Of a stretch of 64,000 nucleotides of DNA, positions 1 through 10,345 are shown in pieces (positions within the stretch are counted from its first letter, which is position 1; each line of letters starts with the position of its first letter). The stretch is from Physcomitrium patens. Taxonomy: Eukaryota > Streptophyta > Bryopsida > Funariales > Funariaceae. Location of the stretch: assembly GCF_000002425.4 (NCBI RefSeq), contig NC_037260.1, positions 13,387,516-13,451,515 of the forward strand, written 5' to 3'. The notes beneath the pieces were generated by a model, which was given only the letters and a program-made list of their open reading frames with translations, was not told the origin of the DNA and did not search any database. The position numbers were made by a program, and so were the translations under genes.

Positions 1-666
1 AAACAAATTCAATCAAGTATATCCTCTGATCTTCTTGTTTATAATATCAAAAATACTTCTTCTAAGTCTTATAATACTTCTAAGTTTGGGTTCAAAAACA
101 ACCTACTTTATGTTGAAGAATGTCTATATGTGCTAGAAAGAGAAGCACATTTACGTGTTCTTCAAGCATATCACGACTTTCCAACAATAGGACATTTTGG
201 ATATAATAAGACTTTGAAGCTAATATTTAGAGATTTTTAGTAGCCACAAATGTAAAAAGTTGTAAAAGACTTTGTAAAATTGTAAAGTTGTAAAATTCCT
301 TGGCATTGATCTTATGGACTTCTTCAACCATTACCTATTCCAAAATAACCATAGTCTTCTATTTTCTATAGATTTTAGTATGAATCTTCTAATCTCAAGA
401 TCATATGATTCTATATTTGTGATAATAAATCATTTTATCAAAATGGCAAATTTTATACCATGCACAAAATTTATCACAAGTGAAGAAATTGCCAAGTTTT
501 TTCTTGATAATATCTAACGATATTATGGATTACCAAAAGATATTATATCAGATAGGGGTATTCAATTTATATCAAGATTTTAGAGAATTCTTTTTATGAT
601 TTTAAAGGTGGATATAAAGCTTTCTTCGACCTTTCATCTTCAAATTGATGGATAGATAGAGTGTAT
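1..666 (+). pseudogene. Element A: Ty3/gypsy chromovirus integrase, N-terminal part (decayed)
   Basis: Remnant of the pol polyprotein of a plus-strand Ty3/gypsy element that enters from beyond the left edge. The translation near 120-240 resembles the integrase zinc-binding region (LRVLQAYHDFPTIGHFGYNKT). The frame open at 314-517 shows the catalytic core (FDSIFVIINHFIKMANFIPC), and 'ISDRG' follows at about 545. Several stops and frameshifts make it non-functional. The reading breaks off near 660, inside the segment that normally reads INGQIER, and resumes at about 8013 (VLEQYLR...). The gap holds repeat R1 and the nested element at 1085-7104. Family assignment is secure; the precise edge of the insertion is good to a few bases. 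Confidence 0.85.
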
Positions 667-1084
667 TGTCATATTATATATTGTCTTGTTTAGGAAATCA
701 CTGAGACCTAGCTATAGAAGGTGAGAATGTGTTCACAAGTATCCAAAAAATCCTAATAGATTTCACCCACATGTGAAGACTATAATCCAAATTTCAATTC
801 AAAAGTAGTAAAAAACACTCTTTTTAGTAGCTTTAATCATACATAAATCTTAATTATCATGTTACTTTTATATTTAAGCAATTTAGATTTTCTTTATAAG
901 TCTTAATCCTAATCAGTGTGTTTTGACAAGCAGTGACTTCTAATCTGATCATCTACTTGATGTGAAATTTTGCATACAATTATCAATGTAAGTCTTATAT
1001 ATACTTAAGAGATTTCAGCTCAATCCAACTTACAGATTGTGAGAGGATTTCCAAAAACTACATTGATGTCACTTGCTCACCAAC

Positions 1085-1479
1085 TGTCACGGACATAGAA
1101 ATACAGACTTAAGATCTAACAAGAAGTTCAAGAAGAACTAGCAAGAACTAGATTAGTCAGATGAATACAAGAACACCAGAGCGGTGAGCTAGAGCTCCAA
1201 GAAATGTATTGTCGAGACTGAAGAACTCTTCAGCCTCGATTCCAATATATACTCCTATTTAGGAAGCTTCTCAAGCAACTTCTACTAACTAGGAAGCTTC
1301 TAGAAGGTTCCACAGACTTGTTTCTAGAAGGTTCTAGAAACTTGTCTCTAGAGGGTTCTAAGGACTATGTCCTTAACATCTTCTACCAACTAAGAAGCTT
1401 TTAGAAGGTTCCAGAGACTTGCTTCTAGAAGATTCTAGAAACTTGTTTCTAGAAGGTTCTAAGGACTATGTCCCTAACA
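1085..1479 (-). repeat. 3' LTR of the nested chromovirus, with internal 101-bp tandem duplication
   Basis: The LTR runs TG...CA (plus-strand TGTCACGG to CCCTAACA) and is 395 bp, against 297 bp for its partner at 6808-7104. The excess comes from a tandem duplication: about 1279-1379 and 1380-1479 are two copies of one unit. On the element's strand this is the U3 region, upstream of a TATA motif (TATATATTGG, 1243-1252). The immediate inner flank at 1480-1495 is purine-rich on the minus strand (GGAGGGGGTG), the expected polypurine tract for plus-strand priming. A hairpin-capable CTGAAGA/TCTTCAG pair (1218-1233) lies just downstream of the TATA motif. Confidence 0.9.
1293..1459. promoter_or_regulatory. 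Array of heat-shock-element modules (nGAAnnTTCn) in U3
   Basis: The U3 contains perfect alternating GAA/TTC modules at 5-bp spacing, the consensus bound by heat-shock factors. GAAgcTTCtaGAAggTTC is at 1293-1310 and TTCtaGAAggTTCtaGAA at 1322-1339. The duplicated unit repeats the pattern at 1404-1411, 1423-1440 and 1447-1459. The first array begins about 40 bp upstream of the TATA motif on the element's strand. HSF binding is inferred from the consensus alone. Confidence 0.7.
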
Positions 1480-2097
1480 TCACCCCCTCCTTTAGCTTCG
1501 AGGTCTCTGAGAAGCAATGTTGTTGTTAATCAGTACCAACGCAAGAAAATGAAGATCTGTCGCATAACGTCTGCTATGAACTCCAACTCTTGTTTACAAA
1601 GCAAGTGGTTCATCGGCCCTTGAAGCCAACGCTAGTGGCCCACTCCTTCAACTCCTGACCAAGCATGAATTTTCATGTCCTCATTCTAAAATTGTCCTGC
1701 AAATATGCCTTCTGGCTGTCCGTCGTAAGTAGGCTCGAATTTGAATACAATCACTAGTGATCGGTTACTCGGTATCCTCCGTCGTCATTATGGTGTAGGC
1801 GGTTCTTCATCTTGGGGTTGCCTTCGTGAGCTGGTCGGTTGAGATAATCTGATTGGCATAGTATCTATCTCTTCGCTATCCATATCAAAAGACCAAACTA
1901 TGGCTATTGAAAAAATTCTACTTTATCTTGGAAAAAATTACTACATCAACTGTGAATTTTGGTGGTGCTCTCCCCCTTTCTTATATTCTTGGCTGAGCAA
2001 GCTTTAGAAGGAAGCTATTGTTGAACCGGCTTAGGTTTATGAGGATGTTGTTGATGAAACTCTTGTACCTTTTGTGACACATTTGCAAGATTTTCAG

Positions 2098-2350
2098 CTA
2101 GCTCCCACATTCGTTCATTAATGTCGTAGCCGCACCAATGAACAAGATACTCCAACTTGCTTCACCTTTGCCGTGAATCCAGCACCTTTTCAATCTCGTA
2201 TTCCTTGTGGTTCTCGATCTCAATACTAGGTGGCGGACATTGCACTCTTCCAGGAAAAGATGACTCTCGATAAGGCTCCAACAAAGAAACATGAAACATT
2301 AGATGTACCTTCATAGAAGCCGATAATTCTAGACTGTACGCCACTGGATT
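2098..2350 (-). pseudogene. Chromodomain region at the C-terminus of integrase
   Basis: Two overlapping minus-strand frames together give the typical chromovirus ending: FHVSLLEPY, a linker, then (in one frame) EYEIEKVLDSRQR and (in the next) the aromatic core YLVHWCGYD and the N(E)xxWE segment. Such chromodomains bind modified histones and direct integration to heterochromatin in this clade. The frame change around 2165-2200 is a real break or sequence error, so the copy is broken here. The domain is what places the element in the chromovirus clade. Confidence 0.85.
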
Positions 2351-2353
2351 GAT

Positions 2354-3310
2354 TTACTTTTGGATGATAAATGGTCCCAATCTTAGATAGTCTAACTTAT
2401 CACATGGTCGCTTGGTCTTGATATTTCGTCGAAGACGCCATGCTTTATCTCCAATTTTGAAAGTAGGTGCTTGATTTCGAAATCTATCTACAAATGCCTT
2501 GTAGGATTCTTGAGCAGATTGTAATTGAAGCTTCAATATATTTTGAAGCTCTGATAGTTGTTTCGTAAATCCTTCAGCTGCTGGATTGTTATTTGTTGAT
2601 GGACTCAATAAATCAAGCTTCGGATGATACCCATAGTTCAAAAAGAATGGTGTGTATTAAGTCGACGCATGGAGGGTGTTGTTATATGCAAACTCGACTA
2701 GCGACAGATATGTGGTCCAATCGTCTTGTTGATATTTGATGCTGTATGGTAAGTATTGTTCCAAGACTTGGTTCACCCGTTCCGTTTGGTCGTCAGTTTG
2801 AGGATAAAAAATCGAAGAAAGCTTGATATCTACCTTGAGTATCTCAAAGAGAGATCTCCAAAACTTTGCTACGAACTAGGTTCCTCGATCTGATATGATA
2901 ACATTTGATAGTCCATGATGTCGATACACATTATCGAGAAAGAGCCTTGTTGTGACTTCACTGGAAGATGTCTTCTTGTAAGGGACAAAGTGTGCCATCT
3001 TTGTAAGCCGATCTACCACGACAAAGATGCTGTCAAATGAGTTTGATGATGGTAGGTCCATGATGAAGTCCATGGAAACTGAAGACCATGGTCGACGTAG
3101 AATCGGCAATGGCTGTAGGAGTCCATAAGGGCGATGTCGAGGTAATCTAGGATCTTGAACAGATGTCGCAAGAGAGGACAAAATCTTTCACATCCTTCTA
3201 CATTTGGAGCCACCAAAAATCTCGAGAAATAAGCTCTAAGGTCTTGTTGAATCCAAAATGTCCCGCAACTGGAAAATCGTGGCGAGATTGAAGAACTCGG
3301 AGTCATGCTA
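2354..3310 (-). pseudogene. Integrase: catalytic core and C-terminal domain (broken)
   Basis: The minus frame at 2876-3181 carries the retroviral integrase core, with [13 protein letters not shown] (first Asp), [15 protein letters not shown] and NVIISDRGT (second Asp). The frame at 2354-2641 carries the region after the core (MNYGYHPK, QESYKAFVDRFRN, FKIGDKAWRLRRNIKT). The zinc-binding region upstream (3190-3310) is frame-shifted. The segment 2642-2875 contains the rest of the core with stops. Integrase inserts the cDNA into chromosomes; this copy cannot be translated as one chain. Confidence 0.85.
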
Positions 3311-4710
3311 GTCCTTTTGGGATATATAACCGCTCTTCAAAGTATAAAAGATCTCCCTCCACCTTGAACTTGTCGTCATTGGCACGCTGCTTAATATCAA
3401 TGGCTACTGAATCTTTAATGGTCACGACACATACCTGATTTAAGAAGTCAGCATCAATTGGCACAATAGTAGCACAAAACTGAAATTGCTTTGGCTTCAA
3501 CAATGTACAACAATGTACATTGTTGATCAAACGCTGCTTCTTTAGCCTTTGGTATAAGATACAATCTCCTCGATAAGGCATCAGATAGTCCTTGCTGCTT
3601 TCTAGGTTGATAAGTGATAATAAAATCAAACCTAGATAGAAACATACTCCACCAAGCTTGACGTCGATTCAGAACTCGAGCTGACATGAAGTATTCCAAA
3701 TTCTTGTGATCTGTGTATACGGTCACTAGATTTGTAGCTCCTTCAAGAAAGTGATGCCATTCTTAGAAAAAATCCACTATAATAAGAAGTTCCTTATCGT
3801 GGATCTCATAATTGATTTCAGCAGTAGAGAACTTTCGAGAATAGAATGCAACTAGATGGAGCTTCTTGTCTTCTCCTATTTGTGAAAGTATAGCTTCCAA
3901 AGTAAAATCCGAAGCATCAGTTTCTAAATAAAAGGCCTTTGTAAAGTCTGGATGTTTCAAGATTGGAGCCATAGTAAATGTGGTCTTCAGGGCTTGAAAC
4001 GCCTTCTCCGCTAGAGGTCCCCATTCCAGCTTATCCTTGCATGTCAATAGAGTGAGAGGAGCAGCAACTTAAGAGTAATTCTTGATGAAGATCCGATAGA
4101 AGTTGGCAAAACCAAGAAAGTATTGTACATCTCTAATCGTCTTCGGAACCTCCCAAGATACGATTGCTTCCACCTTCTTGGAGTCCATCTTCAAGCCTTC
4201 CGTAGTCGCAATGAACTCTAGAAATTCCATCTCTATTTGGTGAAATAAACACTTCTCCAACTTGGCATATAGTCCTCACTCGCGTACTTTCTCCAAGACC
4301 AAACGAACGTGCTTTTCATGCTCTTCCTTGTTTTTGGAGAATATCAAAATATCATCCAAATAGATGACAACAAAATCGTCAAGGTACTCTTGGAAAATAT
4401 CATTCATCATATGTTGAAAGACCGCTGGAGCATTGGTAAGACCAAAGGGCATGACATTATACTCAAAATGGCCATACCTTGTACGAAACGCTGTCTTCCA
4501 CTCATCTCCTTCCTTGATTTGTACGAGGTTGTAAGCTCTCCTTAGATCAATTTTTGTAAAGATCCTTGCACGTCCAAGTTATTTTAAGAGACCAGAAATC
4601 AAGGGTAATGGATAACGATTCTTCTTTGTTACCTTGTTGAGGCCTCGATAGTCCACGCACATCCGCAACAAGCCATCTTTCTTCTTCACAAATAAGATGG
4701 GTGCTCCAGC
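3303..4710 (-). pseudogene. Reverse transcriptase and RNase H (broken)
   Basis: The RT palm motif YLDD reads on the minus strand at 4351-4362 inside [12 protein letters not shown]. The RT thumb and connection (FLGFANFYRIFIKNYS) end near 4069. RNase H begins at 3763-4047 (LEWGPLAEKAFQALK, FYLETDASDF, with the first catalytic Asp in DASD) and continues at 3454-3726 ([20 protein letters not shown]). Stops and frameshifts separate the pieces at about 4048-4068 and 3727-3762. The order RT, RNase H, integrase is diagnostic of Ty3/gypsy rather than Ty1/copia. Confidence 0.88.
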
Positions 4711-5334
4711 TCACGATTTTGAATGACGGATGAAGTTCTTGGCTAGATTCTCGTCAATGTCTTTCCGCAACTCCGCCAACTCCATCTGTGATAGATTGTA
4801 GATTGGGCCAAAAGGCGGTTGTGCTGCTTCCTGTAAGTCTATGGCGCAATCATGTGGTCGGTGTTCCGGTAGCATGTCGACATTCTTCTTTTGAAATACG
4901 TCTTTAAAATCCTTATATTGCTCAAGTATACTTGTTGTCGAGATCTTCTCCCCGGTAGTTGAAGCCGCATAAATGACAAACGGTGTGCCTTCCTTAGACG
5001 ATCTTATAAACGCTCTTGCTCCAATGAATAAAGATTTCTCTATTCGGGGTTTTCTACTATGCTTGCTCTTGGGTGGTTTTGTTGGAAAGGTCATCTTTTG
5101 CAACCTCCAATCTATGGATGGATTATGCTTTTCGAACCAGGAAAGACCAAGAATAATAAAATTTGATGGGGTTCTAATAATATTGAAAATAATATGACTA
5201 CTATGGCCCTTAAACGTCACTTCTATAGGTTCTGATTCATGAGTGACACTACTAGACATTAAAGGTCGCTCATCTATGACCTCAACGTGAATAGGTTTGG
5301 ATTTTTGTACTAAAAGGATCTTATGACGCTTCAC
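4711..5334 (-). pseudogene. Retropepsin-like protease and start of reverse transcriptase
   Basis: An open frame of 207 codons covers the C-terminal part of the aspartic protease (HIIFNIIRTPSNFIILGLSWFEKHNPSIDW) and then the N-terminal RT leader typical of plant chromoviruses (YKDFKDVF, HRPHDCAIDL, GPIYNLSQMELAELRKDIDENL). The protease active-site DxG region lies just upstream in 5335-5400, interrupted by a stop. The frame ends at a stop after IRHSKS, where chromoviruses normally read on into RT. Confidence 0.85.
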
Positions 5335-5528
5335 AAATTCTTCGTTTAAGAAACAAGCAGATGCTCCTTAATCTAATAATGCTAAGATTCTCAGTTTTCG
5401 AGGGCCAATAAGCAAAGGGATTGTAAAGCAAAGGGTAGGTTGAGCGGAAAGAAAGGAACCTGGTTGTTGTTGCGATATTTCACTGTCTAGTTGCACGGTT
5501 CCTATTGTGGCTGGGCATCCTCGTTTTC

Positions 5529-6527
5529 CTAAACAAACGCGCCCCTAGTCCTAACAATACGTCGATTTTGCTTCTTGGGACAGTTTCCAACTTTGTGGCG
5601 TTCTTCTCCGCAATACAAGCATTGACCTTCCTCCATGCGCCGCTTTTTTTCTTCTAGAGTAAGGGATTTGACACGCACCACATCAATTTGCATGTCTTCT
5701 ACCTCTGAATGTGAATTCACGCTGCTTGCCGACATAGTTGGGGCGTGGCAAACCGTATGTTGTCTTAAACTTTGGTCTTAGCAGCGTTGGAATAGGCAAT
5801 TATCGCACTTCACAGCTTGGCTAATAGCTTCATTGAGCATTTGCGGATCAGGAAAAGTTAACAGCAAATCCTTCACATCGTCCCTTAAACCCCAATAGAA
5901 TTGACTCATCAACGCTTCTTCATCCCAATTGATGTCACATGCTAATTGCCTGAAGTCCGATGCATAGACTGATGTAGAGCGCATCCCTTGTCGTAGTGAC
6001 CGGATCTTTGTTGTAGCCCATCGAACCTTGTCATGTTCACCAAATGTTTCTGCAAACGCTTCCAAAAAGGTTTCAAAGTTGTTTAGTATGGACGATCGTT
6101 TCTCAAACAAAGGAGCAAACCATGATAGAGCTTGTCCTATAAATAAGGTTCCAACAAGCCCAACACCTGACTCCTCCATTGGATAGCGTTCGGGCTATAA
6201 AATTATTATCAACCTGATTTGATTGATGAATCCTTGAAACTTGAAATACGTACTATCGAACTTGTCCGGAAGGCTAACTCGGAGCTCCTTATGTTGTAGA
6301 ATCAGCGGTGCTTGTCGAACCTGAGGCAAAGTTGCTTCTCCAAGTATAGAAGTTTGAGGCTGGTGCAACCTAGATTGTGCCATCCCAGATGCTCCATCAT
6401 TATGAAGCCTTGCCACGACTCCTTCAATCTCTGCAGTTCTTTGTGATAATGTAGCGAGGGCATTGATGATAGCATCCAACTTGGACTCTGAACTTTCCGT
6501 CATACTAATGTCTTGGCCTCCGGCCAT
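5529..6527 (-). pseudogene. Gag: matrix/capsid region and zinc knuckle
   Basis: The ATG at 6525-6527 (MAGGQDISMTESSESK) opens the frame 6195-6527, and the capsid-like retrotransposon gag domain follows in 5778-6179 (WFAPLFEKRS, FLEAFAETFGEHDK, VYASDFRQLACDINWDEEALMSQFYWGLRDDVKDLLL). A CCHC zinc knuckle is at 5529-5735 (CLYCGEERHKVGNCPKK), which binds the element's RNA. The three frames are offset by frameshifts near 6185 and 5740-5775. Gag forms the particle in which reverse transcription occurs. Confidence 0.88.
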
Positions 6528-6771
6528 TCTAACAGAAGGACAGAAATGACTCTACAAGAAGACAATATTGGTTTAGAGGAGGGTACTCCACAACCTCTAA
6601 AATGCCTTAAGAGCTTCAAGAAAAGGGATAATCCACTCTCCCCAAGAAGAATAAGATTCTAATATTATAACAAAAGAAGTATCAGTTTAGAGGAGGGTAA
6701 TCCGCAACCTCTAAAATGCTAGTACACTTCCAAGCAGAGGGGTAATCTGCACTCTAACGAGGAAGAAACTA

Positions 6772-6783
6772 GCTCTGATATCT
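6772..6783 (-). other. Candidate primer-binding site (initiator-Met tRNA-like)
   Basis: The minus strand reads AGATATCAGAGC, matching 10 of 12 positions of the usual plant PBS TGGTATCAGAGC. It lies about 24 bp inside the 5' LTR edge at 6808 rather than directly against it, which is unusual, so either the site has drifted or another primer is used. Element D has a comparably placed, weaker match. Confidence 0.45.
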
Positions 6784-6807
6784 GAGGTGAGTGAAGTCTT
6801 GACAAAC

Positions 6808-7104
6808 TATCATGGACACAGAAATACAGACTCAAGATCTAACAAAAAGTTCAAGAAGAACTGACAAGAACTAGATTAATCAGATGAATACAAGAACAAC
6901 ACCAGAGAGGTGAGCTAGAGCTTAAAGAGATGTGTTGTCGAGACTGAAGAACTCTTTAGCCTTGATTCCAATATATATTCCTATTTAGGAAGCTTTTCAA
7001 GCAACTTCTACCAACTAAAAAGTTTCTAGAAGGTTCTAAAGACTTACTTCTAGAAGGTTCTAGAAACTTGTCTCTAGAAGATTCTAAGGACTATGTTCCT
7101 AATA
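6808..7104 (-). repeat. 5' LTR of the nested chromovirus
   Basis: A 297-bp LTR aligning with 1085-1479 apart from the extra 101-bp unit of that copy. The termini have drifted to TA...TA on the plus strand (TATCATGG to TTCCTAATA). The TATA motif is at 6971-6978. Heat-shock-type GAA/TTC modules are at 7024-7036, 7048-7065 and 7077-7084, upstream of the TATA on the element's strand. The target repeat CCAAC follows at 7105-7109. Confidence 0.9.
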
Positions 7105-8012
7105 CCAACTTAGAAGGTGAAGCAAAAGTTCTAGTAATGATTTTTCCTTTTCTAACTATTAACTTCAACTCAAAATTGATGTGCAACTTGATCTTTAAGT
7201 CTTTCAAGACTTTACCAAATTTCACCTTGATCCAACTAGTAGATCTTCTAATATCACAGAAATCCTATCCAACCTCAAATTGCCAACTTCGAAAACCCTC
7301 TTATACTAAAAACTAGATATCTCTAAATTACACTATTAGATTATCACAAAACTTTGTATATATTTAGTTTATCTAATAATCCAAATAGTTTAAAATTTTG
7401 AACCATAGATATTATACCAATTTTATGAATTAGCCAAAATTGCTAGCCCTAGTTATATTATATAAAATCCAAATCACCAATACAAATCCTAACTTCAAAC
7501 ATTAGTTTCTAAGTCCTCTAAAATCCTACAAAAAGAATCTTTATTCCTCTGAAAAGAATATCAAGCTAGCTTCCAAATTCTAATCTCCAAACTTCAAATG
7601 AATCCCTAATTTTTCCTAGGCAATCTTTTTAATAATCAAAGGTCTGATTTCAATCTTGTCTCACAAATGGTCGACCCCTGGATATCAATCTAATCTATCT
7701 TAAAGATTTTTTTGTCCAATCCTATCTTCAACTTGATCCTTGTATCAACCATACCAACCATTTATCTCTTCTATCCTAATTTTAATAATTTATAGCTTGA
7801 CTAAGACAGTAAAAAAGTTTCTATATCATAGAAGGTAAAAATACTAACTAACTTTTATTTACTTGCTATTAAGTTAAAAAAATAGGTTAAGAGGCTTTCA
7901 TAAAAGTCTAATTTAAGTATTTTTAATTCTAATTAAATTAATATAATATAATATTAATTAAAAAATCATTTTTAGTTATATTTTCATCATATAATTGTCT
8001 CACAACACAACA

Positions 8013-8507
8013 TCGTAAACTAAGTTTTGGAGCAATACTTAAGGTGTACCATCAATTATCAACAAGGCAATTAGAGAACCCTCGTACCAATGGCACAATT
8101 TACTTATAATAATATAATATATTCTTTTATGCAACAAACACCTTTCTTTGTCAATTATGGTTATCATCTATGACTTGATATTTTTGACTTTTTAAAAGTT
8201 GATAATCTTATAGCAAAAAGTTTGGTAAATTATTTGTCAAAACTACATACAACAATGAAGGTGCAATTAAACAAAGCTCAAGAATGACAAATGATCAATA
8301 TGGATGCCTATCACAAGGAACAACCACAATTCAATATAAGTGACAAGATATAGTTGCTTTATCATAATATCAAGATTATTCGTCTTTGTGATAAGTTGGA
8401 CTACTGGTAGCTTAGACCTTTTCCTATTTGTAGACAAATCAATCCAATTGCTCATTTATTACATCTACCAAAGGCAATGAAGATCCATCCTAACTTCCAC
8501 ATTGTCG
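8013..8507 (+). pseudogene. Element A: integrase, C-terminal part (resumes after R1)
   Basis: The translation continues the integrase interrupted at 666: VLEQYLRCTIN..., LVPMAQFTYNNI, FFVNYGYH, then AQERQMINMDAYHKEQPQFNISDKIW and KLDYW. Stops are scattered. It breaks at TTCCACATTGTCG where a 1.33-kb insert begins, and FHV-SLLEPY is completed at about 9843. Confidence 0.85.
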
Positions 8508-9837
8508 TGTTATGGTTCGGCTACTATGTGAAAATAATGTCATTATGTATTTAATATATAATTTACTTAACAATATGGTGAGAGCCATGTTACTGGATTT
8601 TAGTTAGTTATAAAATGTGATTAAATTACTACTTTAAATAGAGGTTGTTTAAAAGGATTATTATTAGAATTTATATAACTTTATTTTCTTTTGATAGTAG
8701 CTTTTAAGATTGATTTTGTTGGTAGTAATTTTAAATATTTAGAGTCACCTTTACTAGATATTGGTGACCCTTGAAGTCTTATTTTGGTTCTTTAATTTGG
8801 TGTTTAGGGCATATATTGAGTAAATCTTATAAAAAAAAGAGTTAGAGAAGGATTTTGGTAGTAAAAAGAGAGTTTAGGTCATCTATATAGATGAATGGAG
8901 ATGGATGATGAAAATCTTCATTTTTATTGGTCAAAAATCATGACCAATGGGCTTTGAGGAGGCTGCCCGAGGCCATATAAGAGATTAGGGTTAATTTTTT
9001 GGAGCCATTTGAGCTTTGAAGGCTAAGGTCAATAAGTTTAGGTTTTTGGCTATGATTTTGGTACAAATCTTATATGATTTGGAATTTATATGAAGGAGAT
9101 ATAGGCGCTCAAAGTTAAGGTGTTGATTTGGGAGCTACTATCACTCTTTTTGATATAATGCATGTATACGGAGGGCAATTGAAGATCGGCAACTGCAACT
9201 AGAAAGAGCACTTTTGTAGCTACACTTTTTGTATACTGCTTGCTGGATTTCAAGTTGGAATGAAGGAGTTATTAGATTTTGAAATCAGCACATGCAATCT
9301 AAGGGTAGTAAGTGATTTGATTTACAAGTGGTTGTGTCTTGAACTATATCTTGAGCAATTTGATAAGGTTTTGGCTCAAAATTTTAGAAAATATGTGTAT
9401 TTACGTAAGTAAACTTTTTACATAATTTTGATAGAATTTGAGTATTGGATTTTTGAGATATTAAGAAAATAGTACTTGGGTGCTTGTAAATTAGAGTTTA
9501 GAGCATCTGCTAGGATTTCTTAGATGCGAGAAGATCAAAAGTGATTTTACAATTGTTTTTTTTTTTGAAATAAAATTTAAGGATAAATTCTACCTACTTT
9601 GTAAGTTTGAGACAAATTGAATGGTTAGATCAAGAGTTATGAATTTCTAAAGTTTAGGAAGAAAAAATCCTTTGCAAGAAAAATATGTTTTGAAGAGATT
9701 TTACTATATTTTGAATTTTGTGCAAAATAAAGGAGTTTTGGAAGCTAAGATAAGATTCATATAAAAGTTTAAGCTAAATTCTCTATAGCTAGATATCCAG
9801 TATATTTTCAAATAGCAAATCATGCTATACAACAATG
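8508..9837 (+). mobile_element. 1.33-kb insert in element A (likely solo LTR), TGTCG duplication
   Basis: Non-coding AT-rich segment separating FHV from SLLEPYK of element A's integrase/chromodomain linker. The pentamer TGTCG is at 8503-8507 and again at 9838-9842, as expected of an integrase-made duplication. The insert opens with TGTTATGG and has CTATACAACA near its end (three further bases precede the TGTCG). A TATA-like CATATAAGAG at about 8973 would fit an LTR promoter. It is not obviously related to R1/R2, though almost equal in length. Its orientation is a guess. Confidence 0.7.
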
Positions 9838-10120
9838 TGTCGCTTCTTGAACCATACAAGACTATGAACATACCAAAAAGAAGACAAGCTCCACCTCCTC
9901 CTATAGAAGTGGACAATAATAAAGAGTTCAAAGTGAAAGAAGTTCTAGACTCAAGGCAGTGCTAAAATAAATTAGAATATTTTATCCATTGATATAGATA
10001 TGATATTAGTAAATGCATAGAGAAGCTAGTAAAGAATCTTACAAATGCAGCAAAGGTAGTAGAGGCTTTTCATTAACAACATCCATCTATATGAAGATGA
10101 AGAATAGATGATGGTGTTCT
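9838..10120 (+). pseudogene. Element A: chromodomain (decayed)
   Basis: The translation gives SLLEPYKTMNIPKRRQAPPP, IEVDNNKEFKVKEVLDSRQC, then after a stop NKLEYFIHWYRYDIS. This is the linker and chromodomain of a chromovirus integrase with the aromatic IHWYRYD core still readable. A 3' untranslated region follows to 10345; it is shared with element C at about 21973-22281. Confidence 0.85.
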
Positions 10121-10345
10121 AAATGTTTTATTTGAAGCAAGTTACGAAGGCCTCAACAATGATCAAATAAGAAGGTAGTCTTCTTGTCCTAGTTTAGGCC
10201 ACTGTCAATGGCTCAGAGGGCCAATCAATTATCTTCGAAGAGAACAAAGGTCGGAGTATGTAGCAAATATAATTCACTACATCTTGGATTTCCTCAATAT
10301 ATAAAAACCACTCTTCGTCAAATTCGTTCTTAAAAGGGAAGGTAA

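Larger units (their letters stand above)
1085..7104 (-). mobile_element. Nested Ty3/gypsy chromovirus, 6,020 bp, CCAAC target-site duplication
   Basis: An almost complete LTR retrotransposon on the minus strand. The order from right to left is 5' LTR (6808-7104), gag (about 6527-5529), protease, reverse transcriptase, RNase H, integrase, chromodomain (about 2100), purine tract and 3' LTR (1085-1479). The 5-bp direct repeat CCAAC lies at 1080-1084 and 7105-7109. The related repeat R2 (around 20510) carries the same surroundings without the insertion, which proves the boundaries. The reading frames are long but interrupted by several frameshifts and stops, so this copy cannot encode its own proteins intact. 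It is clearly younger than elements A, C and D, whose frames are far more decayed. Confidence 0.95.
667..8012 (+). repeat. R1: about 1.32-kb dispersed repeat (likely solo LTR), split by the nested element
   Basis: About 418 bp at 667-1084 and 908 bp at 7105-8012 align along their whole length with R2 at 20085-21972 once the inserts are removed; both copies are close to 1.32 kb net. The start reads TGTCAT and the end ACAACA, consistent with TG...CA retroviral termini. No coding capacity is seen, so a solo LTR of a long-LTR family is the simplest reading. It interrupts the integrase of element A: the integrase frame before 666 joins in sense to the frame after 8013. A clean target-site duplication is not visible at this copy. 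Confidence 0.75.
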
